In this document: piece after piece, positions 33,718 through 43,407 of the stretch
Layout of the letters: the number at the start of each line of letters is the position of its first letter
Position numbering within the stretch: position 1 is the stretch's first letter
Assembly: GCA_033439295.1 (NCBI GenBank)
Contig: JAVTLE010000021.1
Span: 930,009 to 994,008 of the forward strand
Source of the DNA: Deuterostichococcus epilithicus
Taxonomy: Eukaryota; Chlorophyta; Trebouxiophyceae; Prasiolales; Stichococcaceae
Direction: 5' to 3'
Length of the DNA stretch: 64,000 nt
Notes under the pieces: generated by a model
Seen by the model: only the letters and a program-made list of their open reading frames with translations
Database searches by the model: none
Told to the model about the DNA's origin: nothing
Made by a program: the position numbers and the translations under genes

Positions 33718-35027
33718 TCACATGGCCCTGAGTGCCCCCATCTTTTTGTAGATGCCAGTTGCCACTGCCAGCATCTTTTCGGGCTGCTCCTCGTTGCCCG
33801 GCTGCGGCAGCGATAGCGACAGGTCCACCTGCACCTGTGGTCCATGCAAGTGCAGCATTCTGAAGGTCGGATGCCTGCACGTCGGCAAGGTGTTACAGGT
33901 TTGCAGGCTGCCCATGGCGCTGCAACATGAGCGCTCTTCCTCCACGGTTGCCCTTGCTTGACGGAGGAGCCGTCTGCGAAGACCAGTGTGCCTCTCTGGA
34001 CTTGGCAGTCTTGGAGCCCCTCACCTGACTCTTGGCACCGCGCGGCTGCCGGTCGCGGATGTCGACCACCTGGCTGCGTACGATGAGCTCCTCGCCCTCT
34101 GGCGTTGGCTCCTTGAAGTTGACCTGTGCCGCACAAGGGGATAAGGGGTCGACGCCGTGTCCGCCAGTGACGCGGGTGCCGCGGGACAAGCCAGACCGAT
34201 CATGTGCTGAGCTGCCAGTCGCACGGCCCGCCCCGTGGATGCAGGCCTGCCAACGAGGGTTTGCTTGGTCGGAGGAGGCAGGCAGCCGGCGGCGCAGCGC
34301 ACCAGGATCTCTGATGTCAGCGTCAGCGGCGGTCGCGAGAGGCACGCCCGGTCCATGAGGGCGATGGCTGCTGTCCAGTTTCCTGCAGCGTTCAAGTGGT
34401 GGTTTGAACTTCTCAACGAGAGCCAAGAATACTCCGAACTCGTGGTGGCAAAGGGCGGCAGTGTAGGCAGATGTAGGCGCGAACAAGTGCAACGCCGCAT
34501 GGTTGCCATGCATTCCGCAGGCTGCGCCTCACCGTGGCAGTCGAAGAGCGTCGTGATGATGCCGCCTGAAACGATGCCCGGAAAGCACAGGTGCTTCTTG
34601 GCGAGCGTGATGTGCGCCACCAGGCCGTTTTTGATGCGGTAGCTCCTCAGCTGCAGCCCATCGGCATTCCCCATTCCGCAGCCAAAGCAGTTGGATTCGC
34701 CGCCGTACGCCTCTTGGACGGGCCGCTCCGAGCCCTCCGGCCGCATCTTTGCCTCGCGCACGGATGGGTGGAAGGCGCTGTTGCACGGATTAACGGCCTG
34801 CACGGCAAGTCGAGCATTACGGCACGGAAGCCGAGGGAGGACTGCCCCTATCAGTGCTGATGCATTGCGTCGAGTTGACGGCTCACCTCTCCCTGCAGCT
34901 TCAGCAGCTTCCACCCGTGCCCCTTGGGCAACGAACTGGTGGAACTGGCCGCCCGCTGCCCCAGGCTGCCGCAATGTCTTGATGCCGCTCCATGGCGAAA
35001 GAGACACCCCAGCGATGATGCTAGCAT
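33718..35027 (-). CDS. Hotdog-fold thioesterase (4HBT/PaaI type), predicted organellar
   Basis: Probably hydrolyses acyl-CoA thioesters. The start at 35027 opens MLASSLGCLFRHGAASRHCG, an Arg/Ser-rich stretch without acidic residues that looks like a mitochondrial or plastid targeting peptide. The next exon (about 34840-34540) has SNCFGCGMGNADGLQLRSY, the CF.CG...N..GL signature of this thioesterase group, and PGIVSGGIITTLFDCHG, which matches the hotdog helix with its catalytic Asp. Later exons read WTAAIALMDRACLSRPPLTL (about 34380), VNFKEPTPEGEELIVRSQ (about 34125) and RGTLVFADGSSVKQ (about 33990). The last exon ends KMLAVATGIYKKMGALRAM with the stop at 33718. It resembles plant and human THEM-like proteins. 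It shares a promoter region with the methyltransferase to its right and converges with NOP2. Confidence 0.8.
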
Positions 35028-35782
35028 TTGATGACGCTTCAATGCTTCGTCGCTCGCTGTTCGACCTTCAACATCTGTCTATGCATCCTGTCATCTGCCG
35101 CCAGCGCTACAAAATCCGCGTGTAGGATCGGTGACCGGCAACTGAGATGTTCTGCTGTGCTACTCGTACGCCGAGGTGGCGACCGCTGACGTGAGTTAGT
35201 GAGTGTCGTGTAACGTTCTGTGCTGCTCTGTGCTGCTTTCTCTCTGCTATTGTCAAATTGCTGCAGCAAAAAATCTGGCAAATGGCTGCCAGCGCAGAAC
35301 ACGCTGGCAAGTTGGATGTGCAAATGATATGCAGAATTGCAGGCGCACGTTCTGCACACTCGTGAGCTTGGCTTGGTGCATCACTACCGATTGATAGTTC
35401 ATATCAGCTCGACAACTAGACGACCGGCAAAGGCGCTGCTCATTTTCGAGTCTGTTGTGGCACTATTCAACGACCAGGTGAGATGAGTAAGCCGCTGTAC
35501 CCAGCTTGCTGCAGCCGTGCTCTGAAGTCTACTCCTGATCCCGAATGGGGAGGCAAGCTGTACGGAGGGGAGGGGTTAATGCGCATGTGCATGCTGCGCT
35601 GTGCATGAACGCGGCTGCAATGCACTCTGGCTCTCTCACATGTCGACCGCGCATTGTAAGGTATTGATGCCACACGCTGCAGATGCCTCAGCATGGCAAG
35701 CTGCTCAGCTGTCGAGCGTCAGACCCTGAAGCGTGCAGGCCGCTGTGCAGGCACTGGGGCTGGTGTGTAAGCTCACGGCGTC
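35028..35782. promoter_or_regulatory. Divergent promoter region of thioesterase and plastid methyltransferase
   Basis: This 755-bp stretch separates two outward-facing start codons of predicted organelle proteins. AT content is higher around 35190-35410. No specific element is assigned, and small ORFs here are unsupported. Confidence 0.5.
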
Positions 35783-38430
35783 ATGCAGACTGCCGGCCAG
35801 CGCTGCCTGTACCATGTGCCGTTCACAGCACAAACTCTAAGGCCCTGCAGGGCACAACGCGCCAGGTTGACCATCCAGGCATCAGCGAGGGCCGCGAGCC
35901 CATCACAGCCAGAGACCCGGCCTCCATGGGCAGGTGCCGGTTGCTATTTCACTCCAGTGCATCATCACCAGGCCGCACCTTCCTCAAGCGCACCCAACTT
36001 TTGACAGAGGCACATTTCGCCCTGCCAGGCGGTGGTCCGGTGACCGAGCTGGTGAACATGGCCATTAATTCACCGCTGTACGGGCTCATGAAGATCATGG
36101 CCAAGCGGCAAATCAAGCAGACAGCAGAGGCGCGCGGTGTCGGCTGGGATGCAAATATCACCGAGCTGCAGGGCCAGATGCAGGTGGGGTCTAGCCATGC
36201 ATGGCATCGCGGTGTTCAGTACCGAGCTCCCAGTGTCTGATGGACAGTGCTGTGCCTCTGCATATGTCCGGCGCTTGCCTCGCGAACTGGGCTATGTGCT
36301 GGAGCGGGTCAGCATCGACTCGAACGTTGCTGCTCCAACCACTTACGAACCTGACGCCCCGGCTGCGCAGCTTCTAGAGGCTATCAAGGACGAACTAGAA
36401 GATAGGAGCATCGAGTACCCCGACTACTACCTCAAACCCTTCCACGCCTATGAAAAGGCAAGGCGGTGTCTCAATTCCTGGCGTCAGGGAGAAGCTGGAG
36501 GTCGAAACGGATGGCTGGAAACCACAGATGTTGGGGGGTCGCCCCGCAGTGACGCTGCCGCTTCCAAATTCTGATCCAAGGGGTTTGAAACCTCAGAGCG
36601 CAGACGAGGGAACTTGCCGAGACGGCGCTGCGACCGCGTGTGCAGGGCAACCTGGACTGGCTGGCGGCCTTCGAGGTGGAGCCCGCCACGCAGTCCATCT
36701 ATGTGAACTGCTGGAAAGAGGAAAAGACGCTCACGCCAGAGGTGGCAGGGCGGCGGCTGCGGGGCGCCGTCACAGACGCCATTCAGGCAGGAGCTTCGAT
36801 CATTCTCTTCGCTGGACTGTCGGGTGTGCTTCGGAGAAATGCACCACCATGCTGGCGCCGTCCTGCTTGGCTGCGGTCATGCTGTGGTTCTTCGGTGAGG
36901 AATGATTCTGTTTCTGATGGTGCTTCGGGAGAGCTCACAGCGACGGGGCCGTCGCCCAGCATTGCTGCACGAAGTTCGCCGCTTGGCTGGTGTGGCATCA
37001 GTGACCGCCCTGCTGGCTGTGCCGCACACGGGGCTCCATCGCCGCGCAGGAGTTCCAGCAGCAGCATATGGCGCGGCCGGCGCAGGACATTCTGGATCTG
37101 GGGTGCTCAGTGGGCGTCAGCACGCGGTGGCTGGCCGGCGAGTTTCCGGACGCCGACATTGTTGGCGCCGACCTGTCGCCGTACTTCTTGGCAGTGGCAG
37201 AGCTTCGGGAGAGGTGAGCGCATCGGCAGCATCCTTGTCGCGTCCTGAGCGCTTCTGTGGAGCGCTTCTTCTGCATCCTGCCCGTGTTACGTCAGTTTTG
37301 GAGCTCAGGGCACACCATGAGCAGCAGGTCAAGGAGCCCATCCGTGCGCTTAATGCAGTGAAGGCGCCACCTGATGGCGCAGCTACCCAACCCTGATGCG
37401 ACCAGTATGCTGACACGCAGGCAGCGGCAGCAGCAGTCACCTGCAGGACGACGGAGGATAAGCTACGTGCATGCACTGGGGGAGGCCACGGGGCTGCCGG
37501 ACGCGTGCCAGGTAAGCAACACCTCTCTACATGTTTCTTCCAGCATGTTGTTTCTACAGATCACACAAAGCTGCAGATTGATGGCACGCAGCCCAGTGAC
37601 ACACAGTCATGCGGCGAGCAGTGCCACTACTCCCAGCAGCATGCAGGGTAGCCATGGCATGTCATGTGTCCGCCGCAGGATCTCGTGGCGCTGCAGTTCG
37701 TCATCCACGAGTGCCCGCCGGCCGCCATCGCGGCGCTTGTGACGGAGGCGCGCCGCCTGCTGCGCCCTGGCGGCGTGCTGCTGCTGTCAGACAACGACCC
37801 CAGGTACCGCACAGCCCCTTCCCCTTCCGCTTTCGCTAGTAACAGAAATCGCACTGCTCCACTGCTGCAGCCGCAATGTTGAGGCACTGTGCTGCAGCGC
37901 CGGCCGCCGCAGCGATGTGCACTGGACGGTGCCGCATCGCAGGCCGCCAGCAGCGCGCCTCAGACCTGATGATCTGGCTGGCAAGTGCCGCCAGGATGGG
38001 CGCCCAGACATCACTCGGCTTTCACCTCCCGGATTGCCCCCTGCCCGCAGGTCCAAAGTCATCCAGAACCTGCCGCCCGCAATCTTCACGCTGATGAAGA
38101 GCACCGAGCCGCACAGCGACGTCTACTACACCTTTGACGTGGAGGTAAGGTAACTCCGGCTGTCTCTTTCTCAAAAGTGTCGGTATGCACAATCATTGGT
38201 ATCGGATGGACGCCAATTGCAGCGTGAGCTCCGGCCTCCTGCAGGAAGCATGCAGTGGCCGAATTTGGCCGGATTTGTTGCTGCTGGAGATACTCCCTGC
38301 TGGGAGGATGCAGAGAGTCAGAGGAGGACTTGTGTGCTCGCAGGCCTGCGTGCGCAACGCGGGCTTTGCACACGTTACCACGCGGCAGACGGATCCACGG
38401 CACAGGGCGGTCCTGGGTCTCAAGACCTGA
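35783..38430 (+). CDS. Plastid class I SAM-dependent methyltransferase of cyanobacterial type
   Basis: The start at 35783 opens MQTAGQRCLYHVPFTAQTLR, a Ser/Arg/Ala-rich leader of about 50 residues without acids, typical of a chloroplast transit peptide. The mature protein begins GRTFLKRTQLLTEAHFALPG (about 35971) and INSPLYGLMKIMAKRQIKQ (about 36066), then YPDYYLKPFHAYEK (about 36417) and GNLDWLAAFEVEPATQSIYV (about 36645). The Rossmann core reads DILDLGCSVGVSTRWLAGEF (SAM-binding GCSVG, about 37088), ADIVGADLSPYFLAVAELRE (about 37155), YVHALGEATGLPDACQ (about 37465), DLVALQFVIHECPP (about 37680), RRLLRPGGVLLLSDNDPRSK (about 37750) and NLPPAIFTLMKSTEPHSDVY (about 38070). The last exon ends DPRHRAVLGLKT at TGA 38428-38430. 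The HECPP, NLPP and STEP..D.Y motifs are those of uncharacterised cyanobacterial proteins, so it was probably inherited with the plastid. The substrate is unknown. Confidence 0.85.
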
Positions 38431-39035
38431 GACGGCCGCCTGCACCCGCTCTACCGTGTTCGGGGTATCAAATCTTGTGCAGGATGCGCCATCTGCGATT
38501 TGAAGCGATCGTGTAATCACACCACTGCTCTTGCGCAAAGCCCTCATTGACACTCTCCTCTCCCAAACCCAGCTGAACAGATGAACGCTCGACCCTGCCG
38601 ACCTTCCTGTTCGGGCACAACGAAATCACACAAAATTCTGAAAATTCTGCAGCCACAATTTCAACATCTCGACCTCGTTCAGATATCCCGCCTGACGGCT
38701 GGCGGGCGGCACACCACTCTGAGACGTACTTGCACAACAACATCTTTGTTGTTTAGTAAGTACGATCTCAGCTGCTGCGCGGCACTCACCAGCTAAATGG
38801 ATGCACATACGCCATCTGCCTAAAGTCATCAGTGCTAGCGGGGCTATCACGAAACTGTGATCTCCGCGCGCCAAAGAATGGTGGCGGCCACTTTTGTAAG
38901 CGGTGGTCCGCCTCATCTAGCTACAATCAGCATGCTCCTCCTCAAGGGTTGAGTCATGAGTCAAATCGGGCCTGGATAAACCAGCCGTCATGGATGTGAC
39001 GCCGCCGTCCCTGCCGTCAAGAGGCAATCGACGCA
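38431..39035. other. Convergent 3' region between methyltransferase and M43 peptidase
   Basis: About 600 bp hold both 3' UTRs and are noticeably AT-richer at 38620-38780 than the coding regions. No gene or repeat is recognised. Confidence 0.55.
38512..38516 (+). terminator. Candidate UGUAA polyadenylation element of the methyltransferase
   Basis: TGTAA lies 82 nt past the stop codon, a plausible distance for an algal 3' UTR. Confidence 0.5.
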
Positions 39036-41723
39036 CTAGCCTTTTGAAGACTGGTTTGCTGCTGCAAGTGCCGCCGCTACCGCCGACACCGGCTTCGCGC
39101 GCGTTGGCATGCGCCACACGTACCGCGTTGGCCGCGGCGTCGGCGCGCGCCACACATACCGCGTCGGCCGCGGCGTCGGCGCGTGCCACACATACCGCGT
39201 CGGCCGCGGCGTGGGGCGTCTGGTCAGCCTGAGCGTGGCTGCTTTCTGCGCAGATCTCGTGGGTTTTTTGGTCGGCTTGCGGGTTGCGCTACTCCCGAGG
39301 GCACGCACGACCTTCGGTGTGGGCCTGGGGGTCGGCCGCAATGTAGGCTTCGGCATCGGCTGTGTAATTGGCATTGGCGTGGGCTTCCGCGTTGGCTGTT
39401 TCTTGGATGTTGGCTTTGGTGTTGCAGGAGCCTGCAGAAACCATGCCTCGCACGGTTGGTCAGCGTTCTGGGTCGCTCCAGCAGACCAATCGACAGCCAG
39501 TGCCGCTGACAAGGTGTCACGGGGAGCAAAACCTGGAATGGACGAGGGGCAGAGGCTGGGCACCTTAAGTGGGCGGAGTCCGCCGGTCGCTTGATCCTGG
39601 GGTGCGCCGATTGCGCGATAGGCAGCGTAGCTCGACTTCATTCTGATGATCTGACCCTGGAGGTGCAAACCACATGGCTTAGCATCGGTGTGTGCAGTTG
39701 TGCACTACATGCCATCATGGCGCCGGGTGTCAAGCAGCGTCTCACCTGTGAGAAGTTGTTCATGCAGCTGTCGGGAGCTGCGGCAGAGCGCACTGGAGGT
39801 GTTAGTGACAACATCAACACAACACTGATGTCTAATGAGGACCAACGGGCATGCAGCAGGCTTGAAGGCTCTGCACTCTGCGTATCAGTATGAATTGTTG
39901 AGGAAGCTTTATGGCATAACATGTCAATGAGCTTGACACACGCACCGTAGCCCAGGAAGTTCCATGAGGGGTCATATGACTTTGCGCCGGTGCTCGGGTT
40001 GCTGCATGTGCTGACCTTTTGCGTATATGGGACACAGTCGTAGTTTGGACCTGCAGCGGCAGATCATAAGGTAAGCCAGCTTTTGGCTCAGATGAGATGC
40101 CAGCAAGAAAATTGCTGGCGTTTGATACAGGCCGCCACATTAAATATCAGGCTGCGCTAGCAGTCTGCTGACGGCAGCCGCTAGCAGTCATGCGCATCAC
40201 CTGACATTGGTGCCGTGTCGGACACGTAGTCACCGGGATTGGAGCAGCCCCCTTGGAATACATGGTAGAGGCCCAGCCAGTGGCCTGTAGTACACAGGGC
40301 ATCAAGGTTGTAGTGCTGGCACTTTCTGTGCCGGCGAATGCATGCCTTCATCGGCAATATGACGCCCGGCCGCATCGTGAGCCAGCAGGCCAGCCGTTGC
40401 GCACCTGTTTCATGAACGGCGGTCATGCCCAGATTGTAGCTTCTGAACCCCTGGCCAGGAAGCGACGAGTAGTGGACGAGCACGCCATCCTGGGACACAT
40501 CTGAGATTGCCCAGGGGTATCCCGCCAGCCTGCACAGCCATAACGGGAGGGTTTGGTGGGTCCTGCATCATGTCTGCTGCCTTGCATGTGCCGAGGTCCG
40601 GGGTGCGTTGGAGCGCTCGTGCCAGATCCAGCCTCATGGTCAGAAATGATGGAATGGACGTCGCATAAAGCAGCATGAAGAGCTGCCCTTGCAATTGAGG
40701 GACACAATAGTGCGCACCCAAGCAGGTCGTTCGACATGGACAGGCTGTAGATGTTCAGTGCGTCCACAGAGCCCTGATGCAGTGCACTCCTCATCTTCGC
40801 CAGGGTGTTCGTGCCGTCGCTGCGCAGGACACAAAACATTTTGTCAGGGGCATCGTATTGGCGGTCTGCGGCACATTTCAGCAATGCTTGCAAACATCAA
40901 GACTGATGTGAAAAATGGCGTCTCACCTGTTGGACAGGTCACTGTTGAAGTAGGCGCTGCTGGTCGTGCGGCTGATGCTGACCAGCCGGAACTGGAAACC
41001 GGCGGTGCTATATGCTTTGTTCATCACTGCGATCTGTTGTTGCACCGACGATGATGGCACATCGCCCTGGTTTGGATCTCCGACCGCTGCACAGGGCAGA
41101 GACAGAGAGTGCGTCGACACGCACTGAAGGTTTCAGGCATGCAACCGCTGGGCGACCCGCCGGTGCATTGAAACAAGATGCGGGGCGGCGGCGACCAGAA
41201 TGCAAGTGGATTTGAGAACAAGCGTTTGTTCAGCATGTGAGCTGCGGGCTTCGCGTGCGCTTTGCCCTGGTAGCAGGCGTGCACCCGCACCTGCTCTCAG
41301 GACGTGAAAGTACACGTCGATGGTGATTGGGGCCGCCGCTGCGCGTTCATTGGCGCTGATCGCCGCGAGCCGCGCGGCGTGCGGATACAGCCACCGCTCC
41401 ACGCGGCGCTGCGTGTCATCGTCCGGCAGCTCCTGAGCGCACTGCCGTCGCGTGATGATTTTCTCCTGAACTGACTTTGCTGATCGCTTACTAGCTGCCG
41501 CCGCCGCCCCGCCGCTGCTGCCACGCAGCGGCGCCGCTGAGGCTGGATCTCCCTGGCGGAGCTGGCGACGCTGATACCGCTGGTGGCTCCGCAGCAGCCC
41601 GTCGTCTGAGCTAGATTCTGCCGAGGCTGCTGAACCTGCGTGCGCATGCCTGTCGCTGCAGCTGGCGGCGGTCCGTAAGCACTGCACACACAGGACGACG
41701 GCGAGTACGAATGCGACCCGCAT
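39036..41723 (-). CDS. Secreted M43 (pappalysin-like) metallopeptidase with C-terminal PT repeats
   Basis: Zinc endopeptidase of the metzincin group. The start at 41723 opens the signal peptide MRVAFVLAVVLCVQCLRTAA, followed by a Ser/Arg/Gln-rich propeptide-like segment. The domain starts ITIDVYFHVLR (about 41330) and continues DVPSSSVQQQIAVMNKAYST (about 41060), GFQFRLVSISRTTSSAYF (about 41000) and DALNIYSLSMSNDLLG (about 40760). The zinc motif HETG|HWLGLYH (HExxHxxGxxH) is split by an intron between about 40410 and 40275. CSNPGDYVSDTAP follows, then DPSWNFLGYG (about 39970) and PDSCMNNF (about 39770), matching the Met-turn region of the family, and GQIIRMKSSYAAYRA (about 39650). After the peptidase comes a roughly 110-residue tail of PT(P/K/R) repeats and three units of APTPRPTRYVWR, ending ANQSSKG at the stop 39036. 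Presumed site of action is outside the cell, possibly the wall. Exon joins between 39700 and 40200 are approximate. Confidence 0.88.
39113..39220 (-). repeat. 36-bp minisatellite encoding APTPRPTRYVWR units
   Basis: Three consecutive 36-bp copies start at 39113, 39149 and 39185 and are nearly identical. Each encodes 12 residues of the M43 peptidase tail. The length keeps the frame. Confidence 0.92.
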
Positions 41724-43407
41724 GTCGGTGCGCCGAGCTGTGCGCTGCCTTCGCCGGAGCTGGAGTGGTTCTTTGCGCTCTGCTCTTGGGCTGCGAGCGT
41801 TGTGAATAGTTTCGACTCGCCCTAGGCGGCAATACGCTGGCCGTCCACGCGGGATGGTGACCTTAGCATCGTCACCTCGTCGTTGTCGCACCCTCCAGGG
41901 ATCCTGTGCGGTTCAGCAGAGAAGTGTCAGAACCTTTCAGCGAGGTCTGTCGCAGTGTGGCTGTGCTTCCTGCACGTTGCAGGCAAGGGCTAACCTCATG
42001 GTAGTATAGGTAATACCGGGTGCACAACTTTCGTGCAGGAGTCCTTCTCACGGAAACAGACGCATGAAAAGCGGCGCGAGAGGAATTGTCAATCGGAGAT
42101 GCGTGCTTACACCCCTCCACACGGCCCAACCCACAGTAAATCCGGCACTCCCGCAGGCCTCTCGCTCGCTCGGGGCGTCATGGCCAGCCGTCACGGTTGA
42201 TGTAATCGTCGTATGACGCTCCGGTCTTGTATTCCTCTCGCTGACCGTCTCCCTCTTCCCCCTCGCCCCAAAACAACAGCTGGGAAGACATACATGATGC
42301 TCCCTCGAAGCGCCCTGAGCGCTGTGGCGTCGTCGTGCGTCGAAACCGCGACCGGCTGTCCGACCACGACACGGGATCTCCGTCTCAAAACAGGAACGCA
42401 CCCAGTAGAAGCACGTTAGTAGGGGTGTTGTAGCAGATCGCGGGACGTAGCGGCTTTCCGAGCCTAGGCGTCCGGGTCGTGTTGTGACGACTGTGCCAAA
42501 GCGTTGACTGCCAAAGCGTACGAGTGCGGTCAACAGTCCTACGGGCCGTGCGATTGTCGCAGTAGAGGTCAAATAATTTCAAGCAGCAAGAGCAACGGAG
42601 TGGATCTGCTTTATCCGACGAAGAACACAATTTCACGTGCATGTGAGAGATTGTAGCCTAGCTCAGTGACTAGTCAATACTACTACAACCGGTCGTCGAC
42701 GTCGACGACATTCAATCATAGGCAGCGGATTGATTGGCGGCTGGTCGACTGCCATCCCTCGGATACGCTCTTAGAACGTTGCTCGAATACGCGTTGCAAG
42801 GATTCCGGCCTGGCTTCTTCAACATGCTTTGCAACTTTAAGCAGCGGTCATGCTCTGGGTGACGCTCATGGCATCAAACTGCTTGAACTGCCGTGCAACC
42901 GGGTGTCGTTGCTGGCACTACGTTTCAGAACAGAAGTTGCATGCTGAAGAAAGGGAGAAAGGGAGTGTTCACTTTGCAGATGGTGGCACTGCGGCAGGAA
43001 CAGCTGAGCCGGGCAGTCACTAACCTGGCGCTTGCAAAGAGCACGACATGACACATATGGGGCCAAGCGTTTCTGACAGCATCACACGAAACCTGCCTCT
43101 CAACATCATGTGCACGTGCTAAAGTAACTCGGCCGTCGCCATTGCTGCTGAACAACAGGAAAATCCCACAGAGAGTCGTCTGATCGGTATTGTTTTGCAG
43201 AATAAACGGTCAGGGATCTGCATTGGAATGCAAGTTAGGTATGCATACACAGACCGAACCTCGCATTAGTGCACCCCATCGCCCCATTCAGGCGGTGGGT
43301 CCTCCGTGGCGAGGGGCACCACCCGTCCCCCTCGTAGAGCACTTGATATGCGGAAGAAGCGCCGGTTTGGGAAGTCCCCTCAAAGCCTTCCTTCCAGCCT
43401 CCCTTAC
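41724..43407. other. 1.7 kb intergenic region between M43 peptidase and CCT1
   Basis: This is the largest gene-free stretch. It holds the M43 promoter on the left and the CCT1 3' UTR on the right. Composition differs from neighbouring introns, with many CG-containing words (GTCG, TCGT, CGTC). A 174-codon minus ORF (42572-42048) has no recognised domain. An 18-bp perfect palindrome lies at 42692-42709. No mobile-element protein is visible. Confidence 0.5.
42692..42709. repeat. Perfect 18-bp palindrome
   Basis: GTCGTCGACGTCGACGAC is its own reverse complement, centred between 42700 and 42701, with an ACGT core. Its role is unknown. Confidence 0.6.

Noticed and set aside
34021-35007. 328-codon minus-strand ORF in the thioesterase gene
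   Set aside because: It is on the gene's strand but runs through introns. The conserved hotdog residues are better explained by the spliced model starting at 35027.
42048-42572. 174-codon minus-strand ORF in the 41.7-43.4 kb gap
   Set aside because: Arg/Thr-rich with no motif of reverse transcriptase, transposase or any known family. It is insufficient to call a gene.
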